From assembly GCA_003144015.1 (NCBI GenBank), contig QFWS01000001.1:434001-498000 (forward strand): 64,000 nucleotides of DNA, given 5' to 3'. This document shows positions 32,711 to 41,210 of the stretch, in pieces (position 1 is the stretch's first letter; each line of letters begins with the position of its first letter). This DNA is from Flavobacteriaceae bacterium LYZ1037 (GTDB lineage Bacteria; Bacteroidota; Bacteroidia; Flavobacteriales; Flavobacteriaceae). The position numbers and the translations under genes are program-made. The notes under the pieces were generated by a model that ran no database searches, was not told the DNA's origin, and saw only the letters and a list, made by a program, of their open reading frames with translations.

Positions 32711-33409
32711 ATGGCTACAAAACAGACTATCGATCATTTTTCAAAATACTCTAAAGAATTGTTAGGCCCAATTCTTGAAATTGGATCGCTTATCAATTTA
32801 GGCTATGAACAATTTTTGCCTAAAGACATTCATTCCGAAATATTAGAAGATACATATGTAGGAATAGATATCTTTCAAGGGGAAGGTGTAGATTACGTTG
32901 TTGATATAACAAAAAAAGGGGCATTAGAAATGTTGCCTTTTAAAAAATTTAAAACGATTCATTGCCATTATGTAATGGAACATGTTCCTAACATTTTTGA
33001 AATGGCTAAGAGTATTGAAAAACTTTTAGATGTTAATGGCGTACTTCTTATAAGTGTTCCAATATCATGGAAACTTCATCGAATACCTGTAGATATGTGG
33101 CGTTTTACTCCTCAGTCAATTGATTATTTATTTCCAAACATTGATTTTGTTGAAGCAAAATCTGCCATTCATACAAGAAAAGGAAGTGTTTTTTATGGGA
33201 TTCATGAAATACCAGAACTTAATCTAGGCACAGCATTAAATAAATACCCGTTTCTTTTTAAACTTGCAATAAAAACCCTTAGAAAACTTAGAATAGATAA
33301 AACGTTCTTTACTCAAAGAGCCTTATTACAAGAATCAAATCTAATGATGTACGGTATAAAAAAAGAAAATCCTACTTATAATTTTATTGACAAGTCATAT
33401 ATTAATTAA
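32711..33409 (+). CDS. Class I SAM-dependent methyltransferase (type 11) between wzm and wzt
   Basis: The 232-residue protein has a methyltransferase core with 'PILEIGSLINLG' (motif I, with Ser in place of the usual GCG) and 'HCHYVMEHVPNIFEMAKSIEKLLDVNGVLLISVPISWKLHRIPVDMWRFTPQ'. The latter stretch, V-P-x2-W-x-LH-x2-P-x-D-x2-R-x-TP, is shared with the methyltransferase at 35526, so the two are distant paralogues. Because it lies between the permease and ATPase genes, it may methylate the exported glycan, perhaps as a chain-end cap; that is inferred. The 157-bp spacer before it contains no gene I can support. Confidence 0.82.
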   Translation: MATKQTIDHFSKYSKELLGPILEIGSLINLGYEQFLPKDIHSEILEDTYVGIDIFQGEGVDYVVDITKKGALEMLPFKKFKTIHCHYVMEHVPNIFEMAKSIEKLLDVNGVLLISVPISWKLHRIPVDMWRFTPQSIDYLFPNIDFVEAKSAIHTRKGSVFYGIHEIPELNLGTALNKYPFLFKLAIKTLRKLRIDKTFFTQRALLQESNLMMYGIKKENPTYNFIDKSYIN

Positions 33410-33513
33410 ATTTTTAGTTCTTTAAAATAACCATTTTTAACTATCTTGGAAAGATAAATATTTCAATAATTGCAGCACAACAAACAAAAAAATAAAGTTA
33501 GCTTTTAAACTTC

Positions 33514-34791
33514 ATGATTATACTTAAAGCACAAAATATCAGCAAACAATACCGTTTAGGTTTGGTTGGTACAGGAACTATTAGCGACGATTTAAAACGT
33601 TGGTGGTATGGAGTACGTGGTAAAGAAGATCCATTTTTAACAGTTGGCGAGGTTAATGACCGAAGTACTAAAAGTAATAGCGATTATGTTTGGGCTATTA
33701 AAGACATAAATTTTGAAGTGAAGCAAGGCGAAGTATTAGGAATTATTGGTAAAAATGGGGCTGGTAAGTCAACCTTATTAAAAATTTTATCAAGAGTCAC
33801 AGCGCCTACAACTGGAGAAATAAAAACCAAAGGACGTATAGCATCCTTACTAGAAGTAGGTACAGGCTTTCATCCAGAGTTAACAGGACGTGAAAACATT
33901 TATTTAAATGGGGCTATTTTAGGGATGACCAAAGCCGAAATACAAAATAAAGAGGAAGAAATTGTATCCTTTTCTGGTTGCGAACGTTATGTAGATACCC
34001 CTGTAAAGCGTTATTCTTCTGGAATGCGTGTACGCTTAGCTTTTGCAGTAGCCGCTTTTTTAGAACCTGATATTTTGGTGATAGATGAGGTGCTTGCTGT
34101 TGGCGATGCCGAATTCCAAAAAAAAGCCATAGGCAAGATGCAGGATATTTCTAAAGGAGATGGGAGAACAGTAATTTTCGTTAGTCATGATATGAATGCT
34201 GTCTCCGTTTTAACTAATAGAGTTATTGTACTAAAAAATGGAATAGTAGACTTTGAAGGAGATACAGATGAAGGGATCAAAGAATATTTAAAAGGAGAAA
34301 ATAAACAATTACGATATGAATATCATGGATTAGTTAATAAACCAAAGATTTTAAATTTAGAAATTGAAACAAGTTTGCCAAATAATATACATGAGTTTGG
34401 TAAAGAAATTAAATTTATATTTGAAATAGATATACCTTATATTGTTGAAAATTTAGCTTTATCATTTCAAGTTGTTGATGAATTTAACGTGCCTATAACA
34501 CATTCTTGGGTGTTTGATGCAGATACTCAAAAGACACGAAATAAAGGTAAGTATTTGTTTATAGGAAGTTATCCTAATCCTAAACTTTATATGGGTAATT
34601 ATTCTTTAATAGTACATCTGTCAAATTCAAGAACAAAAGAAAAGTTTGATTTTTTAGACTCTGTTTGTCATTTCAAAATACAAATGATGAAAACTGTAAG
34701 ATCAGAATATCATTGGCAAAAAAATACATGTAAGTATATAGAAAAAGTAGAATGGCTGACGTATAAAAATGATGAGATTGAAAGCAATTAG
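33514..34791 (+). CDS. wzt: Polysaccharide ABC exporter ATPase with C-terminal Wzt domain
   Basis: The 425-residue protein has an ABC domain (about 1-250): Walker A 'GIIGKNGAGKST' with Lys85, signature 'YSSGMRVRLAFAVAAFLEPDILVIDEVLAVGDAEFQ' and H-loop 'VIFVSHDMNAV'. A C-terminal beta-sandwich of about 160 residues follows ('IKFIFEIDIPYIVENLALSFQVVDEFNVPI'). The extra domain matches the Wzt carbohydrate-binding module, which recognises capped chain ends of O antigens. The N-terminal 'SKQYRLGLVGTGTISDDLKRWW' is a family-specific insertion. Its last 23 bp overlap the next gene. With the permease at 31690 it forms the exporter of the locus. Confidence 0.94.
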   Translation: MIILKAQNISKQYRLGLVGTGTISDDLKRWWYGVRGKEDPFLTVGEVNDRSTKSNSDYVWAIKDINFEVKQGEVLGIIGKNGAGKSTLLKILSRVTAPTTGEIKTKGRIASLLEVGTGFHPELTGRENIYLNGAILGMTKAEIQNKEEEIVSFSGCERYVDTPVKRYSSGMRVRLAFAVAAFLEPDILVIDEVLAVGDAEFQKKAIGKMQDISKGDGRTVIFVSHDMNAVSVLTNRVIVLKNGIVDFEGDTDEGIKEYLKGENKQLRYEYHGLVNKPKILNLEIETSLPNNIHEFGKEIKFIFEIDIPYIVENLALSFQVVDEFNVPITHSWVFDADTQKTRNKGKYLFIGSYPNPKLYMGNYSLIVHLSNSRTKEKFDFLDSVCHFKIQMMKTVRSEYHWQKNTCKYIEKVEWLTYKNDEIESN

Positions 34792-35533
34792 AAAAAAAAT
34801 AAAGAATAAACTATTTAAAAAGTTTTTTTTAGAATATAAAATACAACAAAACAATAATTATTCAGACTTTACTGATGAAGAACTAGGTATTATAAAACAT
34901 GTAAAAGGCTATACCATGACTTCTCCAGAGCGAATTGTTAGTTTAGTTAGAGCTATTAACTATGTTGAAAAAAACAATATTGAAGGAAGTATTGTTGAAT
35001 GCGGGGTATGGAAAGGAGGTAGTATGATGGCAACTATATTAGCTATGAAAGAGAAAAATAAAGATATCTATTTGTATGACACTTTTGAAGGAATGAGTGA
35101 GCCTACTAAGGAGGATAAATCATATAAAAATGAATCAGCACAAGAAGCATTTTTAAGTAAAGATGAATATTGGAAACGTATTGAATGTTATTCAACTATA
35201 GATGAAGTTAAAAGCAATATTTTTAGTTTGGAATATCCTATAAATAAGATACATTTTGTTCAAGGAAAAGTAGAGGAGACGATACCTGCAACTATTCCAG
35301 AAAAAATTGCAGTATTAAGATTAGATACAGATTGGTATGAATCTACTATGCATGAAATGGTTTATTTGTTTCCGAAATTAGTAATAGGAGGTGTTATAAT
35401 TATTGATGATTATGGACATTGGCAAGGATGTAAACTAGCTGTGGATGAATATATTTCAAAAAATAATATTAAATTATTATTGAATAGAATAGATTATACT
35501 GGTAGAATTGGAATAAAATTATTAAATGAATGA
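34769..35533 (+). CDS. TylF/MycF-type macrocin O-methyltransferase family protein
   Basis: The 254-residue protein matches the TylF group: 'TMTSPERIVSLVRAINYVEKNNIEGSIVECGVWKGGSMMATIL' contains the family's SPERI motif and SAM loop (ECGVWKGG). 'YDTFEGMSEPT' follows, and 'RLDTDWYESTMHEMVYLFPKLVIGGVIIIDDYGHWQGCKLAVDEY' carries the metal-binding aspartates (DTD, IDDYG). These enzymes methylate sugar hydroxyls in a Mg2+-dependent way. The gene overlaps wzt by 23 bp, so the two are co-translated. The codon use is notably AT-rich, like its neighbours up to about 39 kb. Confidence 0.92.
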   Translation: MMRLKAIRKKIKNKLFKKFFLEYKIQQNNNYSDFTDEELGIIKHVKGYTMTSPERIVSLVRAINYVEKNNIEGSIVECGVWKGGSMMATILAMKEKNKDIYLYDTFEGMSEPTKEDKSYKNESAQEAFLSKDEYWKRIECYSTIDEVKSNIFSLEYPINKIHFVQGKVEETIPATIPEKIAVLRLDTDWYESTMHEMVYLFPKLVIGGVIIIDDYGHWQGCKLAVDEYISKNNIKLLLNRIDYTGRIGIKLLNE

Positions 35534-36227
35534 TTTTATTGACATAAAGCTAGGTTTAAAAAATTTAGATAGATATTATATCCGACATTCTATTTTTAAA
35601 GCCCTTAAAAAATCGCTACCAAATTTAAAGGGGAACTTGTTAGATATTGGTTGCGGTCAAATGCCTTATAAAGATTATATATTAAATAATTCTGATGTTT
35701 CTGTTTATATAGGTTTAGATATTGAAACAGCTCTTGTTTATGATAGTAATGTGAAGCCAGACTATACATGGAATGGTGTTACAATGCCATTTGAAGAAGC
35801 TAGTTTTAACTGTGCTTTTGGCACTGAAGTCTTGGAACATTGTCCTGAACCAGAGGTTGTTTTAAAAGAAGTCTATCGGGTTTTAAAACCCGAAGGTGTT
35901 TTTTTTTTTACGGTTCCTTTTTTGTGGAGTTTACATGAAGTTCCACATGATGAATATCGCTATACGCCTTTTGCTTTGAAGCGTCATTTAAAAAACAGTG
36001 GTTTTACCAATATTACGATTAAAGCAACTGGTGGTTGGCATGGAGCTATGGCACAAATGTTAGGGCTTTGGGTGAGACGTAGCTATATGGGGAAGTATAA
36101 GCGAAAAGTGTTATCTGTAGTTTTAAAACCTATTATAAAACGATTGATCGCCTATGATAAACCAGAACAGGTTGTCTTTAAAGAGGGACAAATGATTACG
36201 GGACTTTATGGTATTGCTAAAAAATAA
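35526..36227 (+). CDS. Class I SAM-dependent methyltransferase (type 11)
   Basis: The 233-residue protein has motif I 'NLLDIGCGQMPYKDYIL', 'YIGLDIETA' (acidic loop), 'FNCAFGTEVLEHCPEPEVVLKEVYRVLKPEGVFFFTVPFLWSLHEVPHDEYRYTP' and an arginine-rich C-terminus. It is a typical sugar or glycan methyltransferase of polysaccharide loci and shares the VP-x2-W-x-LH-x2-P signature with the protein encoded at 32711. The gene overlaps the TylF-like gene by 8 bp and is followed 5 bp later by a GT4 gene. Substrate is not known. Confidence 0.88.
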   Translation: MNDFIDIKLGLKNLDRYYIRHSIFKALKKSLPNLKGNLLDIGCGQMPYKDYILNNSDVSVYIGLDIETALVYDSNVKPDYTWNGVTMPFEEASFNCAFGTEVLEHCPEPEVVLKEVYRVLKPEGVFFFTVPFLWSLHEVPHDEYRYTPFALKRHLKNSGFTNITIKATGGWHGAMAQMLGLWVRRSYMGKYKRKVLSVVLKPIIKRLIAYDKPEQVVFKEGQMITGLYGIAKK

Positions 36228-36232
36228 ACTTT

Positions 36233-37357
36233 ATGACTATTGCAATTTTTTCACCAACTGACGTAGCTTATTCCGAAACATTTATTGAAGCACATAAACT
36301 TTATCTTAAGCAAGAGGTGTTGTTTTATTATGGTATAGGAGATAAAATACAGTTAGAAGGAGCTGATAGTTTAGAGCCTAAAAAGAAACTCTCCACCTTT
36401 AATAAGATAAAAAATAAAATTGGAGGTAAGCCTAAGCAACATTGGACTTTGAATGTGATAGATTCACTTAAACACTATAAGCCAGATGTATTATTAGTAG
36501 AATATGGGACTCATGCTCATCGCTTATTACCCGTTTTAAAAAAGGTTAATATTCCTTTTGTCGTTCATTTTCATGGGTATGATGCCAGTGTTAAAAGTGT
36601 AATTGAAAGTTGTGGATTTTACAAAGAGGTATTTAAAAGAGCAAATACTATAATTGCAGTTTCAAATAAAATGAAAAAAATGCTTAATACTTTAGGGTGT
36701 CCTGAGAATAAGCTAGTTTATAATACTTATGGGCCTAGACCAAAATTTGGTGAAATAACACCAAATTTTAACAAACTTCAATTTATAGCAGTTGGGCGTT
36801 TTACAGAAAAAAAAGCACCCCATTTAACTTTGTTATCATTTAAATCAGTGCTTGATTATTATCCAAAAGCCAAATTAATTATGGCTGGTAAAGGAGAGCT
36901 TTTAGAGGTCTGTAAAGAATTAGCAAGACATTATCATATATTAGATTCTGTAAGCTTTCCAGGTATAATCTCGCCAGAACAATTTAGAAATTATTTAAAA
37001 GAGTCCTTAGCTTTTGTGCAACATTCAGTTACGGCATCAAATGGCGATATGGAAGGTACTCCAGTTGCAATATTGGAAGCTAGTATATCGGGAATACCTG
37101 TTATTGCAACAAAACATGCAGGTATACCTGATGTGATTTTAGATGGGGAAACAGGATTGTTATGTGAAGAAAGAGATGTCGTAGGAATGACAGATAATAT
37201 GCTGAAAGTTTTAAAAAACATTGATTTTGCAAAACAATTGGGGCAAGCTGGTAAAGTTTATATTAGTGAACATTATAGTTTGCGAGATCATATCAAAGTT
37301 CTTCAAGATCTTTTGGTTTCAGTAGTTATGAATAATAAAAAAAAACTAATAGAATGA
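36233..37357 (+). CDS. GT4 glycosyltransferase
   Basis: The 374-residue GT-B protein shows the GT4 retaining-transferase pattern: 'FIAVGRFTEKKAPHLTLLSF' (start of the C-terminal domain), 'LIMAGKGELLEVCKELARH' and the donor loop 'EGTPVAILEASISGIPVIATKHAGIPDVILDGETGLL'. The last has the E-x7-E motif that binds the nucleotide sugar. The N-terminus 'FSPTDVAYSETFIEAHKLYL' is found in colanic-acid-type enzymes. Length is normal. It follows the methyltransferase by 5 bp and precedes the GT14 gene by 1 bp. Confidence 0.93.
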   Translation: MTIAIFSPTDVAYSETFIEAHKLYLKQEVLFYYGIGDKIQLEGADSLEPKKKLSTFNKIKNKIGGKPKQHWTLNVIDSLKHYKPDVLLVEYGTHAHRLLPVLKKVNIPFVVHFHGYDASVKSVIESCGFYKEVFKRANTIIAVSNKMKKMLNTLGCPENKLVYNTYGPRPKFGEITPNFNKLQFIAVGRFTEKKAPHLTLLSFKSVLDYYPKAKLIMAGKGELLEVCKELARHYHILDSVSFPGIISPEQFRNYLKESLAFVQHSVTASNGDMEGTPVAILEASISGIPVIATKHAGIPDVILDGETGLLCEERDVVGMTDNMLKVLKNIDFAKQLGQAGKVYISEHYSLRDHIKVLQDLLVSVVMNNKKKLIE

Positions 37358-37358
37358 T

Positions 37359-38225
37359 ATGACCATAGCTTATTTAATTACAGCTTACAATAACTTTGAA
37401 CATTTAAAAAAACTCATAATGGCATTAGATGATGTGACTTCTGAGTTTTATATTCATATTGATAAAAAAAGCCAGTTTGATCAGGAGAGTTTTAGACAAG
37501 ATAATATTTTTTTTATCAAGAGATTAAAGGTGTATTGGGGAGGTTGGTCTCACCAGCAGGCAATACTAAATTTAATGATTTCTGCAAATAAAAAGGGTTA
37601 TGATCGTTATGTTTTAATTAGTGGTACTGATTATCCAATAAGACCAAATATGTTTTTATATAACGCATTAAAAAAAGATGTAGAATACTTTAATCTTATT
37701 CGAGGATTTCAGTCACATAAGCCGGAGAGTAGGCTAAAATATTATTATCTTGAAGGTTTTGATAGGCGTAATAAAAAATCTTTAAAAACAAATTTGTTTT
37801 TAAAAATTGAATCCTGCATAAAATTAATTTATAAAAAAAGAAACTATCCATTTGAAGAAGTATATCATGGTTCGACATGGTGGGCACTAACGGATAAGGC
37901 AATTACTTATATTTTGTCCTATATAGAAAGCAATAAAGAATATGTGAAATTTTTTAAAACATCTTGGTGTCCTGAAGAATCTTTTATTCCAACTATTTTA
38001 GGAAACTCTATATTTAATTCTCGTTGCGTTGGTAATCTTTCATATTCTGACTGGTCTATAAAACCTGCCCCTGCTTTTTTAAACAACAGTCATATACAAC
38101 TTTTTAAAAAAAGTAAATATTTTGAGAGCCCTTATGGGACATATGTACCTTTTTTTGCAAGAAAATTTAATAATGAAAGTGAAGAGTTAATAAATATGAT
38201 TGAACAAAAATTAAGAATTAAATAA
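37359..38225 (+). CDS. GT14 core-2/I-branching beta-1,6-N-acetylglucosaminyltransferase-like protein
   Basis: The 288-residue protein starts 'MTIAYLITAYNNFEHLKKLIMALDD' and contains 'FYIHIDKKSQ', 'VYWGGWSHQQAILNLMISA' and 'RYVLISGTDYPIRP'. These are hallmarks of the GT14 family (core-2 GlcNAc transferases and xylosyltransferases), including the 'HGSTWWALTDKAITYIL' segment around the predicted catalytic region and 'CPEESFIPTIL', where the glutamate fits the base. Bacterial members add GlcNAc or xylose branches to surface glycans. Membrane segments are absent. The gene is strongly AT-rich and lies in a tightly packed run. Confidence 0.92.
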   Translation: MTIAYLITAYNNFEHLKKLIMALDDVTSEFYIHIDKKSQFDQESFRQDNIFFIKRLKVYWGGWSHQQAILNLMISANKKGYDRYVLISGTDYPIRPNMFLYNALKKDVEYFNLIRGFQSHKPESRLKYYYLEGFDRRNKKSLKTNLFLKIESCIKLIYKKRNYPFEEVYHGSTWWALTDKAITYILSYIESNKEYVKFFKTSWCPEESFIPTILGNSIFNSRCVGNLSYSDWSIKPAPAFLNNSHIQLFKKSKYFESPYGTYVPFFARKFNNESEELINMIEQKLRIK

Positions 38226-38234
38226 TTATAATGT

Positions 38235-38993
38235 ATGAGAAGTTATAGACTATATAAATTTAATCAATCACTAAATAAATATATAAAGAAATTAAAAAAC
38301 AAAGTCATTATTTATAGAGGGAAAGATTTGAGAGCGATTGGAAAAATTTATGGAACAGATAAGGTGAAAGGACACAATTATACCGACCACTATATATATC
38401 ATTTTAAAAAATATAGAAAAAAGGAAATAAATTTATTAGAAATAGGTGTTGGTGGATTTGAAAAGACAAACGAAGGTGGAAATTCTTTAAAAATGTGGAA
38501 ATCTTATTTTTGCAAAGGGAATATTTTTAGTTTTGATATTTATGATAAAACTTCTTTACAAGAAGATAGAATTAAAATTTTTATAGGAAGCCAGGTTGAT
38601 AAAGAGTTTTTACATAAAATAATGTCTGAAATTGGGAATGTTGACTTAATAATTGACGATGGCAGTCATATTAATTCTCATGTAATTACTACTTTTAAAA
38701 TATTGTTTCCTTTGTTGAAGATTGGTGGTATCTATGTAATTGAAGATACACAAACATCATATTGGAAAGAATATGGAGGGGATAGCGTAAATCTTAACAA
38801 CCCAAAGACGACTATGAATTTTTTTAAAGGATTAGTTGATTCTTTAAATAATAAAGAATTCTTGATTGATAATTATGAACAGAACTATTATGATAAACAT
38901 ATTATCTCTATGCACTTTTATCATAATTTAATATTTATATATAAAGGGATAAATAATGAAGAGTCAAATATGGTCGTTAATAATAAAAGATAA
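38235..38993 (+). CDS. MycE-like SAM-dependent sugar O-methyltransferase
   Basis: The 252-residue protein has 'IYGTDKVKGHNYTDHYIYHFKKYRKKEINLLEIGVGGFEKTNEGGNSLKMWKSYFCKGNIFSFDIYDK', then 'NVDLIIDDGSHINSHVITTFKILFPLLKIGGIYVIEDTQTSYWKEYGG'. The GTDK, EIGVGG, FDIYDK and IDDGSH elements match the C-terminal catalytic domain of MycE-type 2''-O-methyltransferases, with metal-binding Asp residues in IDDGSH and IEDTQ. The first 30 residues are basic and may contact the glycan. Such proteins are common in capsule and O-antigen loci. The start codon is ATG, 9 bp after the GT14 stop. Confidence 0.88.
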   Translation: MRSYRLYKFNQSLNKYIKKLKNKVIIYRGKDLRAIGKIYGTDKVKGHNYTDHYIYHFKKYRKKEINLLEIGVGGFEKTNEGGNSLKMWKSYFCKGNIFSFDIYDKTSLQEDRIKIFIGSQVDKEFLHKIMSEIGNVDLIIDDGSHINSHVITTFKILFPLLKIGGIYVIEDTQTSYWKEYGGDSVNLNNPKTTMNFFKGLVDSLNNKEFLIDNYEQNYYDKHIISMHFYHNLIFIYKGINNEESNMVVNNKR

Positions 38994-38996
38994 GAA

Positions 38997-40049
38997 GTGT
39001 TGAATAATGAGAGTATTATTTCTATTATTATTCCAACTTTTAATCGGGTTAAGCTGTTAAAAAGCACCTTATCAAGTATCAAAGTGCAATCTTATACCCA
39101 TTGGGAGTGTTTGGTAATAGATGACGGGAGTACTGATGGAACCGAAGAATTATTAGTAAAACGTTGTAACGAAGACTCACGTTTTCGTTACATAAAACGA
39201 CCGGTTACCAGACAAAAAGGAGCTTCAACCTGCCGAAATATTGGCTTAGAATTAGCTATAGGTAAATACATTCTGTTTTTCGATTCTGATGATGTTTTGC
39301 TGCCTGAGGTTTTGGAATCTAGAATGCAGGCCGTTTTAAAAAATCCAGAATACCCATTCCATGTATTTCAAACAGCTCGTTTTAATAATAAAATTCAGGA
39401 TAGTGATGCAGTATGGAATAGCTTATCAAAACCAAACGCATCAGATTTACAAGACTTTTTAAACATCAATCCAGTCTGGCATACTTCTGGCCCAATTTGG
39501 TCAAAGCGCTTTTTAATACAAAACAATCTTTGTTTTACTGAAGGGGTAAACTCCTGGCAGGACTGGGAATTTCATATTAGGGTGTTATTGCTTCACCCAA
39601 GCTACCTTAAGATAAACTCTAAGGAAACCATGGTGTATCAAAGATTTCATGAGGAAGAAGCTATTAATAAATTAAATGCCTTAGACATACAGTTAAACAG
39701 AATCCAATTACTTTTTAAGTTAATAGAAGCATTTAAAGCTGAAAAACAATTTGATAACATACAGGTACAAAAACAATTCTTTAAATTGTTTTATTTTGTC
39801 ATCCAGAAGATGCCCTTTAAAGAATTAGACAAAAAGCTATGGCAACACATTGAAGAAGAATTGTATCTTGTGCCTAAACTTGATGTTTGTTTCTGGAAAC
39901 AATATGTTCACTTTAAGGAACGCTATCATGGTCGAGGAACTTATACATTTTATAAGTTGTTAAAACGTTTAAAAAAACAGGTGTTCAATAAACGATTTCC
40001 TGTGGATGACTTTTCAAATAGAACCTGGTATCAAATAAAAAGAAACTAA
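38997..40049 (+). CDS. GT2 glycosyltransferase
   Basis: The 350-residue protein has a GT-A domain at the N-terminus: 'ISIIIPTFNRVKLLKSTLSSI', 'WECLVIDDGSTDGTEELL', 'RNIGLELAIGKYILFFDSDDVLLPE' (DxD motif as DSDD) and 'NSWQDWEFHIRVLL' (the usual ED/QDW acceptor motif). There is a long C-terminal extension with no known domain. The start is GTG at 38997 or the TTG directly after it. It is clearly paralogous to the GT2 gene at 43913, sharing the WECLV-DDGSTD and FDSDD contexts. It is followed 1 bp later by a GT4 gene. Confidence 0.92.
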   Translation: MLNNESIISIIIPTFNRVKLLKSTLSSIKVQSYTHWECLVIDDGSTDGTEELLVKRCNEDSRFRYIKRPVTRQKGASTCRNIGLELAIGKYILFFDSDDVLLPEVLESRMQAVLKNPEYPFHVFQTARFNNKIQDSDAVWNSLSKPNASDLQDFLNINPVWHTSGPIWSKRFLIQNNLCFTEGVNSWQDWEFHIRVLLLHPSYLKINSKETMVYQRFHEEEAINKLNALDIQLNRIQLLFKLIEAFKAEKQFDNIQVQKQFFKLFYFVIQKMPFKELDKKLWQHIEEELYLVPKLDVCFWKQYVHFKERYHGRGTYTFYKLLKRLKKQVFNKRFPVDDFSNRTWYQIKRN

Positions 40050-40050
40050 T

Positions 40051-41181
40051 TTGAGAATTTTATTTATAACACATAATACACATAGGGCAGGAGCTCCCTT
40101 GGTTTTACTGCATTTTTTAAAATGGATTAAAGAACACCAACCAGCTGTGAATATCTCGGTTTTAGATTTAAATGAAGGAGATTTAAAAAAGGACTTTGTA
40201 GAAGTAAGTGATGAGTACAGATGTTTAACCAAGAATAATAATACGAAGAATTCTTTTGTGTCAAATGGATTAAGCAGATTATCAAGAAAAAAGAAAAAAG
40301 CCTCCTTTAAGGAATTAGTAACCCAATTAAACTTAACATCTTTTGATTTAATTTATGCCAACACCATAAAAGCCATTCCAGTAGGCGCTTTTATAAAGGC
40401 AGGTAACAGTCATGCCAAGTTTGTGGCACACATACATGAAATGCCAACGGTTATTAAATTGTTATTGCCAGATTTTAACAGGTATACAGAAAAAATAGAT
40501 CATTTTATTACCGTTTCAAATCTTGTGTTAGAGAGTTTGCAAAATATTTGGAATATTCCTTTTAATAAGTTGACAATGATACACGCTTATGCTATAGTTG
40601 ATAAAATAGTCTCTGATAAAAAACAATTGGAAAGTTTTCATGTAGGAGCTTCCGGATTGGTGGATTGGCGTAAAGGCTATGATATTTTTATACAAGTGGC
40701 AAGACATATAAAAAAGCACACCCCAGATGTAGACATCAGGTTTACTTGGGTTGGAAGTATTTCAGATGCCCAAAGAATTATTATAGAGGAAGATGTATTA
40801 AAGTTAGGTTTAAATGAAACAGTTTCTTTTGTAGGGGAGTTATCAAACCCTTTTGAGGTTTATAATACGTTCGATGTCTTTTTAATGTGTTCCAGAGAAG
40901 ATCCATTTCCTCTGGTTAGCATTGAGTTAGCCATGCTTAAAAAACCTATTATTTGTTTTGAAAAAGCCACAGGAACTGCCGAAATAATTAGTAAAGGTGG
41001 AGGAGAAATAGTGCCTTATTTAGATATAGAAGCTATAGCAGAAAAAGTATTGGAATATGAGAAGGTTCCTGAAAAACGGATAGCAGATGGAAATAAGGCA
41101 AACGAATTGTTTTCTAATTTCACACCAGAAAAAATATGCCCACAATTGTTTCAGGTTATTCTAGAACTTGAAGAGTCTTAA
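40051..41181 (+). CDS. GT4 glycosyltransferase
   Basis: The 376-residue GT-B protein has 'ILFITHNTHRAGAPLVLLHFLKWI' at the N-terminus (the glycine-rich acceptor loop of GT4, here GAP). The C-terminal domain has 'DWRKGYDIFIQVARHI', 'IRFTWVGSISDAQR', 'FVGELSNPFEVYNTFDVFLMCSREDPFPLVSIELAMLKKPIICFEKATGTAEII'. The donor loop motif E-D-P-F-P-L-V-S-I-E keeps both glutamates. The start is TTG at 40051, 1 bp after the previous stop, with no ATG near by. It is one of several GT4 enzymes in the locus; donor and acceptor are unknown. Confidence 0.92.
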   Translation: MRILFITHNTHRAGAPLVLLHFLKWIKEHQPAVNISVLDLNEGDLKKDFVEVSDEYRCLTKNNNTKNSFVSNGLSRLSRKKKKASFKELVTQLNLTSFDLIYANTIKAIPVGAFIKAGNSHAKFVAHIHEMPTVIKLLLPDFNRYTEKIDHFITVSNLVLESLQNIWNIPFNKLTMIHAYAIVDKIVSDKKQLESFHVGASGLVDWRKGYDIFIQVARHIKKHTPDVDIRFTWVGSISDAQRIIIEEDVLKLGLNETVSFVGELSNPFEVYNTFDVFLMCSREDPFPLVSIELAMLKKPIICFEKATGTAEIISKGGGEIVPYLDIEAIAEKVLEYEKVPEKRIADGNKANELFSNFTPEKICPQLFQVILELEES

Positions 41182-41210
41182 AATAAGAAAATATAAATAA
41201 TGTTTATTCC

